Notes: generated from the letters alone by a model not told the origin. A stretch of 64,000 nucleotides of DNA from Rhodamnia argentea (GCF_020921035.1 NC_063157.1:23825015-23889014); one strand, 5' to 3'; positions 13,259 through 25,705 are shown, counted from the stretch's first letter. Program-made: numbers and translations.

Positions 13259-13828
13259 TAAAAGCTGCTGGCGTTTCTCTCAGTTGAGTATACAGATGAG
13301 ACGATTTCATCTGTCCACGGGAAACGTGTTGATGAAGTTCCTGCTATATCTAACGTTCCTTCTATGTGCTATGATAACTTCTTTAAGAAATCGAAAAACA
13401 ACCTCTTTGCAAATAATCTCGAATCCAAGTTATGGTATAGCCAACTCCCTGGGACGCGGGAAGGTGAGCGTTCCATTGATCCTCTAGATCCTTTGTTAAA
13501 ATCGTATTTAGAAATTCCGGCACCATAATAGAGTGGTTAATTGCTGCCTAAAGCCTTGAATAGAATGTTTGCTTATGTTTTTGTCACGCCCCGACTTTCG
13601 AGCCCGCGACATTCCTACCAAATCGCCACGAGGTCACGAAGAATAACGTCCCAAGCGCGTTATCGACCTATTCACTATATACGCATGCGAAAACGGTTTA
13701 CTCCCAAATAACATATAAACAAACATTGATAGCATAGCAGGAGATACATACCAAGACAAATAATCAAAAAGTAACATATGCAGTTACACGACAGCAGATG
13801 AGTCTTAACCCTACTCGAGCTACGAAAT

Positions 13829-14080
13829 ATATACAACCCCATACTTCGGGGTGGTTCACTAAGACCTCAAAAAATTATCGGGTCAATAAGGTTAACTTCT
13901 CATCTACTCCAAAAGACTACCCTCATAACTTGGCATTGGTATCCATAAAGCTCCATATACAACCCCATACTTCGGGGCGGTTCACTAAGACCTCAAAAGA
14001 TTATCGGGTCAATAAGGTTAACTTCTCATCTACTCCAAAAGACTACCCTCATAACTTGGCCTTGGTATCCATAAAGTTCC
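13829..14080. repeat. 126-bp tandem duplication inside solo LTR
   Basis: Two near-identical units begin at 13829 and 13955, both starting atatacaaccccatacttc. The period of 126 bases is a multiple of three, which explains the open frame with a repeated 42-residue block. Confidence 0.8.
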
Positions 14081-14630
14081 ATCACTTGGGATATGAAAAT
14101 AGTTCCCACAACAGGGTGAGATATAAATCTCAGTGAATCAAGCCTAACCTCGGTTAGGACACCGATTCACCTATAACATCCTAAACACGAGGATTATAAA
14201 ATCACGATATAAACATATATCTCGCAATCATATCACATGACAATAATCATCCACATGCATACTTACTAGCCTTCACCACACATAATGCAAGTGCTTGACT
14301 CAACTCAACAATCACATCGGACAACCAACTGAACAAAGCATCGCACTCACAAGTATGCACTGGATACCACACAAGTCCATTTATTAACGATGATCACGCT
14401 CTTGGCGCCACAGTAATGAGGATCCACGTGATCGGCGTGATCGACTCTCACAATTAATGCGATCCCGCACTCTTCCGGTAGGACCGGGCTACGTTCCTTT
14501 TCCCTCTCGGCATCGGCTACTACAAGCGGTGTATCCAATGCACCATGCATGGCACGACAAGTAGGCATCTCTATACGGGGCTTCGGTCCATCACGAGCTG
14601 CGACCGGCATCCGATAATCCCTTAAAACCG

Positions 14631-15456
14631 TACGTATCATACGAGGCTTAAATTATCGTGCTCCCGGCAAGTCGTGTGATTCCATAAAAATGGTACGGTG
14701 TATACTATGTGTACAGTACGAACTTGCCAGGAAAACCCATAATCGTTCCTTCATATGACCATACAGTACACCCGACACATCAATTAATTTATTCTCTTTG
14801 ATTTAGGCCGGATGCTTACACAAACGTGCTCAAAGACTCGGCCCAAAACCATTTTCATGCTAAAATATGTCTTTGATCTTGCACACGGTCATATGCATAT
14901 GCAGACTACCAAATAGACGCTGCAAAGACACACGGGACAATTAACTCTCAAAGGAACGTCAATTCACTTAGCGAGCATTCAATGTACTCAAATCAACATT
15001 TCAACGAGGCGATCCGCCCAAACAAAGTCATCAATTCAACACGTACGTACCATACGAGGCATGAATTATCGTGCTTACGGCAAGTCGTGTGGTTCCATAA
15101 AAATGGTACGGTGTGTACTATGTGTATAGTACGAACTTGCCAGGAAAACCCATCATCGTTCCTTCATATGACCGTATAGTACACCCGACACATCAATCAA
15201 TTTATTCTCTTTGATTTAGGCCGGATGCTCACACAAACGTGCTCAAAGACTCGGCCCAAGGCCATTTTCATGCTAAAATATGTCTTTGATCTTGCACACG
15301 GTCATATGCATATGCAGACTACCGAATAGACGCCGCAAAGACACACGGGACAATTAACTCCCAAACGAACGTCAATTCACTCAACGAGCATTCAAGGTAC
15401 TCAAATCAACATTTCAATGAGACAATCCGTCCAAACAAAGTCATCAATTCAACACG
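14631..15456. repeat. 413-bp tandem duplication inside solo LTR
   Basis: Units begin at 14631 and 15044, both with tacgta(t/c)catacgaggc, and run through matching blocks (ggcaagtcgtgtg, ggccggatgct, cacacgggacaattaact) to about 15456. The few differences suggest a recent event. Confidence 0.8.
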
Positions 15457-18025
15457 AATAAACCAATTCGATTAGGCCACATAAAGGCTCAATTTCGTGC
15501 CGTAGTCATTGATTAGCCAGTTTGATTTATAATCGTCAATCAATCGCTCATCCTTAACCTATCGCTCACTTGCGATCAAATTACAACATACGGTCAAATT
15601 CGTCTAACCTCAATTAGCCACAGACAATTCTAATTTAATCGATTATGGCCATTTACCCTAAACCGGGTTTCTAACTAATCCGACCATAATCAAATCTACC
15701 TAAATGCCATATCAACTAGCTAACTAATCTTAGGCGCAATTAGCACCATAATCAAGGATTAGGGTCAACTCACAAATTTAATTAGCTCGGGCGGTCTCAA
15801 CTCGAGCGGCGGAAACACGAACTCGGCCCGGCCCGACGACGACGACTCGCGGCCCGACTTAAACTCTGGGCTTCCAATTCGATCAAAGTTGGCCCGAAGA
15901 CTCGACGACACTCCGGGATAGTGGCATGGGACCCGAGGTAGCGGTTGGCGATCGCTGGTGGTCGGAACAATGGTTGGCCGGCGGTAAACGGTGCTTGGGC
16001 AGAGGAAAAACAGGGGAAAAACGGTGAGCGTCGGGGCTGTTTTGGGGTGGTTCGGGTGGGCCAAGGGCTTGGGAAAGGTTCGGCCAAGGTCGGGGGTCTC
16101 CGTGGGAGCTGCTGGCAGCAGCAAAGGCAGCGGCAGACGGCCGAAGGTGGCCAAACGGTGACCGGCAGAGCGGGTGTAGAAAACGGGGGATTCGCGTCGG
16201 AGCAGGGGAGGTCTGATTGTGGTGGTTTTTGGACTCTACGGGCGGCGGCTGGCCTCTGATGGCTTTGGGGGACGGTGAGGGGTCGAAGGTCGTCGCTGGG
16301 GGTCGTTTGGGGTGGCCGGAGTTGGGCGAAGGAGGCCGGAATAGACGCAAAACGGTGGCTCGGCGAAAACAGAGCGGGGGTGTCTTCGGGTCTGATCTGG
16401 AGCCGTCCGGCAACTCCGCGGCGGCACATGGTGGTGGGACGGCGTCTGGAGGTTGATGGGAAGATGATGTGGTGGTGGGTGGTGGTGGAAGGCGGCCGCA
16501 AGGGCTGGTGCAGCTCGGAATGCCTACGAGGCTGAAACAGGGCGAGACGGGCGGGAGGGGTTGTTGCACGGTCTTCCGGTGGTCTGCGGCGACCGGAGGG
16601 GCTGTTGGGCGACGGGCTTTGGCGGACAGAGGAGGCTGGAGGTGGATGGTGGTGGCTCGGGGCTGGTGGTCGCACAACACAAGAACGAGAAGAGGAGATG
16701 GGCGTGAGGGGGAGGGCTGGTCGCATAGTGAACAGGGAAGGGGGAAGACCAACGGGAGAGAGGGAGAGAGAGAAGGGGAGGAGAGAGATGGCTGAGTTGA
16801 CTGGTGGGTGGCAGATTTGACCGAGGTGGAGCCCACCAGTCCACTCACCATTAAAACTCTTGTCTCACATGCATTATTGGGGGGCAAAATGATAATATGA
16901 TAAATCGGGACTAAACGGATTTTTGGCTCAACCGATTGAGAATAAAATTTAGATTTTCACAGGCTAGGTTTTGTCCGGAAAAAGGTTAGGCGCGAGGATT
17001 AAAAATCCTAAGTCGCGATGACTACGATTTCGAGACCCAATCGAAATCAAACGACATTTCGGGACTCGTCCAAAATTCATCACTTTCTTCCTTGCAATCG
17101 GAAATTTGCACCGACTAAAATTCAATTCTCTTCCTTTTTATTGAATTCGGGCAAATTACAAAATCGGAATTTCCCGGGCGTCACAGTTTTTATCTCTCTG
17201 CCTTGATGCATCTTCATGATGATTGGATGTATTGGGGTACGTTTACGTATAACAGTAAAACTGGTTTGGCAGGGCATTGAGGACATATAATCTTCGTCCT
17301 CTTGCGGTTTTTACTTGCAAACACAATTTGGGTCTGAAGAGATTATTACCAAAAGTGGCTGAACAAAAAACTCTGACGTCCAACGCCCTTTGTTCTTATG
17401 TCTGTAACTTTAAGAACTTCATTTTTCTTGGCATGGGCATCTTCAACTTGATCTGGGGAATAAAGTGGAAACGACGAGGCCAATTCTCATTGATTCGTAC
17501 GGAGGAATTAAAATAAAACGAGCTTGGAAAAGCACGTAAACACGGTCACCATTTAGATAAAATATCCGTGATCGCATTTGACGACTCAGTTAGTACTACA
17601 CGGAGAGATATATTTTCGAGCTAATTTGGTTAAGATTAAACGTGAAGAACATTCCTGAATATTTCAAGAAGATTTTAACCGTTTCTGTTAAATGCAAATA
17701 CAAGAAGGCAACAATCACAAGCAGGCCCTGGAGACGACAGCAAACCATCCCTAAGTGATCTTTTAGGAATGGATCCGGCACACGTCCTTAATAAAACAGT
17801 CGCCAATCCTTTTTGGAGGCTAACGAGCTGTGTGCTGTCGCTAGTACCATGCTGGGGCACTTTTTCTGCTCTTGGGACGGTTTTGTCAGCCGACGGTTTG
17901 TAGTTTCCTTCGTAGTGTCTCCTAGTGATTTGCTACAATGAGAGAGCAAATCCTTCATTTGGTTGTACTACCCATTACAATACTTTTCCATAGACGGTTC
18001 ACTTAGGAAAATGATGGACTTACCA

Positions 18026-18520
18026 ATTCACGAGCTTCCGTCAGTAGTCGGTCACTTCGTGATTGAGGAAAGTTCGCATTCATTGAAAGTCATTAATGCG
18101 GCAACTTGGGAATATTCAAAGAATGAAGACCTTCAACTAACTATCTTATCTTTCATGTTTTTTAAGGTCTAGTAAATGTTGTTGAAGTTCGAGTCTCTAA
18201 GTATTTAATGTCATTTTCTAAATTCTAGGACTTTACTACTTTTATGGTTCCTATGTCCTTAATTGTTTAGTCTCTTTCCTAAGAAAGTCACCTACACTTG
18301 AAGGGCTGTTCCATGCTCGCCTATATAAGCAACTAGGATGAATGTAAAGGCATACTTGATTATTTGATAAACCATTGCCTTTGGCTTGAGAATAAGGAGT
18401 TGCTCTTATTTTACTCTTATCCCTTAGGTGGATTCCTATGGGTGGCATGCATTCAATCTTGTTATATTCTCATTTTATGTTACCTCCTATCTCTCTACTC
18501 TCTCTCTCCCGGCGTCAAAC
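18026..18520. other. Unit-3-specific insertion, unclassified
   Basis: Sequence homologous to unit 2 stops after gatggacttaccaa (about 18026) and resumes near cttggataatag (about 18520). The intervening ~500 bases contain a TATA-like ctatataag and a CT-rich end. This would suit a small LTR-type relic, but no target duplication or matched ends were found, so the class is open. Confidence 0.4.
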
Positions 18521-19404
18521 TTGGATAATAGTAAAAGAAAATTTAGATTTTAAGCTAGATGTGGAAAGAAATAATGAACTCTCCAGCTACAAAATGCTCA
18601 TACAGATTCAAATCTGCAAGCTTCCCTCATTAAAGATTATATCATGATAAGAGGATTTGGTGGATAAGAAAGGGAGGAAAAGAAAAGGAAGGGAAGCTTT
18701 TATGGCAACCTCACTATGGCCTTCATTGACCATGACATGAAGAGGAAATCCACTGGCTACCATAAAAGGTGGTTTGAGTACATGGGAACCTAATTAAAGT
18801 TGGGTTTTCTCAGATTCCTGGCTAATTGCACCTCCTTAGCCCATGATGTTCTTGCCTTATGAAGGGATCAATCAGACATTAGTTGGAGCTTCGGATCAAA
18901 CTTGTGTCCAAGTTATTAATTCCAACTGGCAAAAAGGACAAAAGAAGAAGTAGTCGTTGACGGGAAATACGCTTCAAAGTCTCAATTTGGTGCAGCGTGG
19001 AGCGCATGCACCACCTCTCTTCCATAACGTTCGTGCACAAGTGAAAGCCATAACGTATCAATCGAGATGCAAAACACATCCTGCCAAATTCGGTTGAGAG
19101 TTAGCCCAGGAAAAGATGACATATCGACGTACTTTTTTATTCTTTTTCCTGCGATACTCCCCGCGGAATCGGCATAATCCATCGCGGTTCTTGTGCAGAT
19201 GGGTGCGACGATGCCCTAAAATGCATTTGGCCACTGAAAACAGCTGGATCTCATGCAGGTTTCCATGTGATCTTCCGGTGTAGATGCCTTTGAGCACTCG
19301 TATCACGCTCATTAAATGCTTGTTCGATATTCGATACATACTTGACCGGTCTCGCTTCTTCGGTCTAGGGCCAAAACCGGAAGCCTAGTAATGTCAAGCT
19401 TCCC

Positions 19405-19411
19405 TATATAA
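19405..19411 (+). promoter_or_regulatory. TATA box of HPt gene 3
   Basis: TATATAA about 112 bases upstream of the ATG, in the promoter block conserved among the three copies. Confidence 0.65.
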
Positions 19412-19522
19412 TCCATTAATCCTGACCTTTGAATCTGTCACCACCTCATCTTACTTCCTAATTTTCTTTGCCTGCTCTATCTCTCCGTTTCTCTTTGTGT
19501 GAGAAAGAGGGAAGAGGAGGAA

Positions 19523-22072
19523 ATGGCTCATCGAAGGCTCCAGAACTACATTGACACCTTGAAGAACGAGGTGATCGCTGCTATAACTTTATCTCCATAG
19601 CGTCCGTCTTTTCTGCTATATCAATCGTCTGCTCGTTGAGATTTGACATCGTTTGCCTCACAAAGGAGCGATCGTCCTTTTCTTTTCCTGTACAACGAGC
19701 AAGCCCACTTTAAGCTGATAAACATGAGCTTTTGATATGAGAGTTGACAGTTGGCCTCGCCATTTTTACTATCTGTCTAGGGCATCATGGATGGAGAGTA
19801 TGAGGAGAGCAGGAGAGTACAGAGTGGATCAAATCTTCCAAATTTCATGATGGATCTCATCAACTCTTTCTTGCGTGACGGCGACAACAGCATGAGAGAA
19901 CTGGCCGACCTTCTGTAAACTTCAATTTTTTCGACTTCGACGGCTGCATGCTTTGAGATTTTTTTTTTTTTTTCTTGTCTGGTTCTTTGGTTGCCGATAA
20001 TCCGTGGGTGTATTTGATCATTTTCAGGAGTTCAAGAAACGTGGATTTTGCTAAAGTCACTAGAGCTGCTCACCTGATCAAAGGAGGTGGCAACAGGTAG
20101 ACAAACAATAACTTTCATTTCCAGAAAGTTCATTTCTTGACATGAGACGTTTAACATCTTCAAGAGTAGAACATTTCCAAGCACTTGTGTTCGAAGTTTT
20201 CCCCTTTTAGTCACATGTTCGTAGCATACTGCATTAGGGAAGTTCAGATACTTGTAATTAACTGCGAAGATAAATCTTGTTTGAATTATGCACTTTGTGA
20301 TTCGCCCGAAATGGATGAAGGCCAATCAATGGCATGTGTCTGCGTTTATCGGATAAACCAGACGACGTAGTTCTTCATGTCCGTTATTTAGATTTTGTTT
20401 CGCCATCGTGCGTGGCAACTCTCTAATACATTCCAAAGGGAGGAGCGAGTGAAGACTTTGAGCTCGAGCATTTATGAACTACGTGATTTGTATTCGCCTT
20501 ATTGTTCGGAAACATTAGCCAATGAGATAGCGTCCAATTAAGGCGCGAATGCGGCGCATTGTATACATCAAGCGAATCTTGAACGATTTATGATGTTGCT
20601 AGACTGCCGTTACAACGCATAAAGTGTGCGTACAACATCACATAAATAGGCTGCGAATATTTGTCTGCTTTTGATTCATATCACTGGCCTAGTTCCATGT
20701 TAACTGGAAGCCACATTCCTACTCTTAATACTTGGACGGCTACTACCATTGTCATGGTCAAAGCATCTAAATACAGACAATTTTAAGTATATGAGATATT
20801 CCAAGGCCGAACAAAGGGAAAACTTTGAACTTTCTGAGTTTGATCCCATGCATATTCGGCCAAATTTACTGAGATAGAGTTTGAACAATGGTATAACGAT
20901 GTTTAGTTGTTTGTTGGAAACTTCAGACAAATATTTACATCTGATTTTTCCGAGTCGTCGATGACACGTTATTTTTCATCAGATGACATCTCATCTACTA
21001 CGAAAATGTCTTATATTCCTGCACTCATTGTTTGTGATGTAGCCTTGGTGGTTGCCGGGTGGTTGCAGCAGCTCGTGCGCTTATAAATGCTAGCCTTGTT
21101 GAGGACAAGCAAAGGTAGAAATTGGCATTTCTTCACATGCATGAATTCAGAAGCCCTATTTTTGTTTGTCTTCATGAATCAGCTTCTCCGTTAGTTTTTG
21201 CAATTTATTCGAAAATGATTACCTATATATTTACCGATGGTATATTCGACACTTTGTCTATGTGGTTCTCTTCTAGTTGCGAGACATCATATGAACAGGT
21301 GGTGAATGAGTACTACCACTTCCGTGACAAACTCAGAACCCTGTATCAGGTAGGCCATAGTTAAACGAACTATGTTTATGCTTCTCTTGAAAGATGCAAA
21401 GTATTCTCAATTCTTCATGATTTTGCCAAGAAAACTTTGTACTTAATGAATTTAGGATATCGAAGGCTTTGAAACTATTAAATGAATGCTAAGCCGAGCA
21501 AGGCCATCAATTAATCTGGAAAAGTACTTCGAAAGCGTTAGTTGGAACTCCAGATTTTCCTGATAAACGAGAGACAAACTAGCAATTTCTGAGGACAAAC
21601 AAGAAAGAGAATATTGCTATCGAATATGAGATGAATTTCACATCTTAGGGAAGCAAATTTGATGTTGTCATATACTCTTTACCTTTTTCAAACAACGTTA
21701 CTTGCGAACAAACTGTGGAACTTGAAATGGATGCGCTTATCTACGGTTAAGCTTTAATCAGCGTCTTGTGCCGCCCTGCTTTATCATGTTGCAGGAGTAT
21801 GTGTTTTGGTTGAACTAGGTGAGGATGGTTCTTCTCTCGGTGGTAAAGGGTGTAGAGACTGATTGAGCTCATCAAAGTATTGTGCCATTTAGAATGAACA
21901 AATTCTGAGTTTGGACGCTCCATCTTTCTCGTGTATATCGTCCTGGGCTTTCATTTTGATGCTTTGTATGATGCATTTGGTGCAACAGTCACAATTACTG
22001 ATTCCGCTGTCGATACGTATTTCGCAGATGGAGAGGGCAGTCATCAACAATGAGTCGAGAAGGAGAGGATAA
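19523..22072 (+). CDS. Histidine-containing phosphotransfer protein, copy 3
   Basis: Same family and predicted phosphorelay role. Six exons: 19523-19570, 19781-19914, 20028-20096, 21043-21114, 21277-21349, 22028-22072. They give 146 residues, open throughout. His76 sits in HLIKG followed by GGGNSLGG. It differs from copy 1 by MAHRR at the start, SSRNVDFAKV in exon 3, SLVEDKQS in exon 4 and a tail ending SRRRG. Intron 1 is about 210 bases against ~510-535 in the others. Exon lengths 1-5 (48, 134, 69, 72, 73) are identical in all three copies, which argues that all three have been kept functional. Confidence 0.88.
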
Positions 22073-22259
22073 AAGCTGTTGGTGTTTCACTCAGTCGTGT
22101 ACACAGATGAGAAGATTTCATCTGTCTATGAAAAACTTGCTGATGAAATCCAAAGTTCCTGCTATGTCTAAATTATCAGAGACCAAGTGCTTTCTGTTGG
22201 CTTTGGGACCATGCACCAAGTACTTTGGATGTTTGTTTATCGTTCTCTAGTAATGGACA

Positions 22260-23700
22260 TCTAGGTCTTTTAAAGTGGTAAAGCTGATTTTGGGTATTTG
22301 AGAAATTCCGTTCTCTGATCAACATTGAACTGAATGATGCAGAAATCTGATACTCAAAAGCCTAAAAGCCTAAGATCAGCAGAGGACTATGTTGGAAATT
22401 TAAAAACAGGGTACTTAGAAGAACATCTACTCTTCGGATTAGTTAGGCGGTGTCCGTGTGGAATTATTCTTATACGCCTTTGTTCGAATGGCGGGAATCC
22501 GACGCATTAGGTCCTGCTGGTTTGCTCTAGCTTTGGCCTGTGAATTGCGAGTTCGTTGATCCTGTGATGTCTTCGTTCTTGTTTCTCCGGCTCATTCTCA
22601 TGCGTCGCTCTGTCCTTTCCGTCGGCCTGCGTAATGTTATTTCTTCTACGCAACTGTCCTCATTAGTGCGGTTCTTGTCAATGAACCTGAACGTCGTTTC
22701 TTATCTCATTCTCCAATTACTTGCCGTCCTCTTATCACGGAAATTCCATTTCAGTTCAGTTGATCTTCCAATGAAGTTTCTTACTTGCCCCAGGCTTTGT
22801 TCAATTCCCAAATATATAACTTTTGACCAAATTGCGAAACTGGCCATCCTTGTGTATTGATGTAGTATTCTTTCTGGGCAAGTTTTGATTGTTTTACTCC
22901 ACTTGATCCTAATCTATACAAATACTCTTCATTCTAAGGCACATCTCAGACTTCATTTACGTCTACTTTCGTCTAATTTATTATCAGATGCTTCTTATTA
23001 GCATATGTTGCAGAGTACTTAGCGATTCTAGTATCGAACATAGATACCTGTGGACCTCTCTTTGGGGCCATAATCGCCTTTCTACAGGCGAGCCGCTTAA
23101 CGGGGACAGCATTCCCTTGCCAGCGAATTCCTAATGATCGCTTATTCTACACGCTAGAGCCACCCGTGTTTCCTTGCTCTTTCAGTCCTGTACTGGAATT
23201 GATCCATCTGTGGTACTGGTCACCTTGGAAAAAGAGAAAGAATTACAATAGCCACTGATACATAGACGGTACTTGGTAGGCTGATCGCACCAGCACCAGC
23301 CTCGACGGCATAGAATCCCCAAAACGTCTAACCGAGGGAAGTATTTCTCATGCAGAGAGGTGATGTGAAGATCCAATGCGGTGTTCCAACCGAATTAACC
23401 ATTTTCGTACATGAATCAACTTGTTCAAAACCTCAAATAGGTTAAAGTCCCACCTATCACATCACTCCAAAGGGCGCGAAACTTTTTTGAGTTAAACAAG
23501 GGAGGAAAAATGTAACAATGATTCACTATCAAAAGCACAACAGCGAAGTAGTCCGCGCCTACTTGAGTCCCTGTTATTAGTCATTAGTAATCATGTAATA
23601 AACATTACCTCGAGACCATGGCCAATCATCATGACTCTTCGACCCACATCCTATACTGCGAATTTCTTACTTGGCATTAGGGGAGTAACAAGTAAGCTGA
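22260..23700. other. Intergenic, nothing recognised
   Basis: Past the end of the third duplication unit. Short open frames exist, but none shows a family signature or splice context. Confidence 0.5.
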
Positions 23701-23714
23701 TACCGATGCATAGA

Positions 23715-23905
23715 CGTGGCCGGTTCCACGTAACCGCTGGTTCCGGTTCCTAGGCCCAATAACTCTTTTCCCCCAAGCCTCCTCCTTTTTTTTTTTTTTT
23801 TTAAAGCCGGTTCCGAAAATTTAGAAACCGGAACCGGCCCTTGAGGGCTGGTTCCGGTTCCGGGCCGGTCATCGGGCCGGTACCGGGCCGGTTCCATATG
23901 GCCAT
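23715..23905. repeat. GGTTCC-rich repeat with poly-T interruption
   Basis: The hexamer GGTTCC and its complement GGAACC recur many times, often as ccggttcc, on both sides of an 18-base T run at about 23788-23805. The arms could pair as an imperfect inverted repeat. I do not recognise the family. The minus-strand open frame through it is low complexity. Confidence 0.5.
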
Positions 23906-24171
23906 GTCTACCAATGCATCGAGTCACTCCATCACACCCATCAACTAGTTGGAGTGACAGCATCTACACTTAAACTTCTTAAATAATGCGCATAGGATGC
24001 AGACATTGATCAAGCGGATTCATAAGCTAGAAAAAAAGGACAAGCAGGTTTGAGAATTTACTCCTATAGATCCCTAAGATATCATCGTTCTCATAAGCCA
24101 GATTCGAGTCTCCAGGACAATCCAAAATCATACTGAATAAGGCTTCTTACATTCGAAACGGTACCTCTGTC

Positions 24172-25554
24172 TTAGTCAAAGAGACTGAAGCCCATATCCT
24201 GCAACAAATCAAATAAACAAGTCAGACATAATGAAGAGTTGACCCCATATTACTTTCTCGTGCATTGCATGCAAGGGCCAGTAGGAAACCGAAAAAATTG
24301 TGCTGGATGAACATTTTTGCACTGTTGAAAATCCATTTAGATGATTTGAACCCACCCAATGGAGAAAATTGTTCTTTGGTAGATGAGATTGTGTTGTGAC
24401 ATGTGAATGCAAACATACAGGTGCTCTATGTCGATGCATGTGTCATGTTTTTGTACATACACCGAGTCAGAATCTAGAAATGCAAGAGGCAACCACAAAG
24501 AATGCAAAACCCCATTTGAACCAAAATCCCAGACGAAACTTACGTCATCGGACTCTTCCTTCTCCTCCACTTTCTCCTCCTTCTTTGCTTCAGCTGCTGG
24601 CGCATCGCCGCCGCCTCCCCCACTAACAGTAGCCGCTGCTACAGCAACACCACCACCACCGGAAGGCACCGACGCCAACTTCTCCCTTCCAGATGCAATC
24701 AGTTCAGTGATGTCTTTTCCCTTGACTTCGGACAAGAGCAATTCGATCCTATCATCGTCGGCCTCCGCACCAACTGTGGACCCAAAAAGGCTATCTTTTA
24801 GTATAAATTCCAAATTGACATCCATTGAAAAGAAAACTCACTTATGAGCAGCTTCGGTAAAATTGCTCCAACAAATAAAACAGGTCCTGATAAACCCGGG
24901 AACCAATTCGATTTACTCTAACAGGTGTTAGATTTCATTTCTTTCTTCTTCTTCTTCTTCTTTCCCCTTTGGTTCCCGAGCTCCATGTCTCTGTTACCTC
25001 ACCAATTTTTGTCAATGAGAAACGTGTCATGAAAAAGAAAACATCATGATGCAGAGCCCTCTCTATGATTTGACCAACCGCATCACAAATTCTGTAAGTG
25101 AAGCTTTGGCACGAATGACTTTCCAATTCAGGAGACCACCCGAAGTCCATTAAACATATGAACATGGAAAGGAAACCAAACCTGGGACATATCAAAATTT
25201 CACTTTCAAGCAAGTAATGGGAAAATCTAACAGAACAAGCGCTATGCACTTACCAATAACTGGGGTACTTATTGCAGGGACAAAAGACGCCAAATCGCAA
25301 AAGAGACAACTTCAGAAACGAGGAACACGAAAAAAACTATCACTAAACAGTCCAAGAAATGGTCCACAAAGGGTTCCAACGTCAAGCCAACCAAAGAAAA
25401 TCTTTTTTTGTGTTATCAAAAGCAAAAGAAGAAAAATATGAGGGATAAAGAAGAAGGGTGCACTACCTGATCCAAGAATGCCCTTCAAGTCATCAGCAGT
25501 TGGGGTAGTGTTCCCTCCCAAAGCAGCCAGCAAGTAAGCGGCAATCACCTTCAT
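24172..25554 (-). CDS. RPP2: 60S acidic ribosomal protein P2
   Basis: Component of the ribosomal stalk that recruits and stimulates translational GTPases, acting as a P1/P2 dimer bound to P0. Exons (minus strand): 25467-25554, 24544-24773, 24172-24198, giving 114 residues, normal for plant P2. Visible features are the N-terminal helical domain ([15 protein letters not shown]...), the conserved block [17 protein letters not shown], an Ala/Gly hinge, the acidic [12 protein letters not shown] stretch and the invariant tail [10 protein letters not shown]. The last exon is only 27 bases and encodes most of that tail. Reading past the GTAAGT donor of exon 2 gives a long unrelated extension, which is an artefact of ignoring the intron. 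A 5'-UTR intron is likely, with an acceptor just before the start codon. Confidence 0.93.
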
Positions 25555-25705
25555 CTTCTCTGCTCCAACACCAACAAAATAATAATATAATGCTCTCCAT
25601 GGCAGATTACAGAGAGACACAGAGAGAGAGAACCTTGAGATAAAGAAGGCTGTTGGTACTGGGTGGAGATGAAGATGCGTTGATCCTCGTTGCTGCTGGT
25701 ACTGG

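Larger units (their letters stand above)
13582..17185. mobile_element. Solo LTR (LTR retrotransposon fossil), 3.6 kb
   Basis: The element starts TGTCACGCCC and ends GGGCGTCACA, short near-perfect inverted ends with the TG...CA signature of LTRs. It is flanked by a 5-base target duplication GTTTT (13577-13581 and 17186-17190). Unit 1 of the tandem array keeps the empty site near 7766 (gcttatgctttatctc), so it inserted after the duplication and is fairly young. No polymerase or capsid region is seen, so it reads as a solo LTR left by recombination. Its length suggests a Ty3-type long-LTR lineage (inference). It contains two internal tandem duplications. The GC-rich segment 15770-16800 has proline- or glycine-rich open frames on both strands that I do not regard as genes. 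Confidence 0.8.
7864..17270 (+). repeat. Tandem segmental duplication, unit 2
   Basis: Second homologous unit, about 9.4 kb, longer than unit 1 mainly because of the 3.6-kb solo LTR at 13582-17185. Removing that element leaves about 5.8 kb, close to unit 1. It also carries a private MITE of family B upstream of its gene. Boundaries were set by the recurring AGGCA(T/C)TG(A/G)GGACA motif. Confidence 0.75.
17270..22170 (+). repeat. Tandem segmental duplication, unit 3
   Basis: Third homologous unit with HPt copy 3. Homology to units 1 and 2 is visible from 17270 and fades shortly after the last exon, near 22170. At about 18026-18520 the sequence is unlike the other units and looks like an unrelated insertion or replacement. 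Confidence 0.7.

Noticed and set aside
15765-16887. Long proline-rich open frames (up to 334 codons) on the minus strand and glycine-rich ones on the plus strand
   Set aside because: They overlap each other in several frames within the GC-rich part of a solo LTR. No domain, no splice context, and base composition alone explains their length.
24098-24125. tRNA-like gattcgagtctcc motif
   Set aside because: No matching acceptor stem, anticodon arm or A box at the right distance. No tRNA or rRNA gene was found anywhere in the window.
24337-24543. C-terminal extension of ribosomal P2 in the unspliced frame
   Set aside because: It begins exactly at a GTAAGT donor, and the canonical tail is found in the next exon at 24172-24198.
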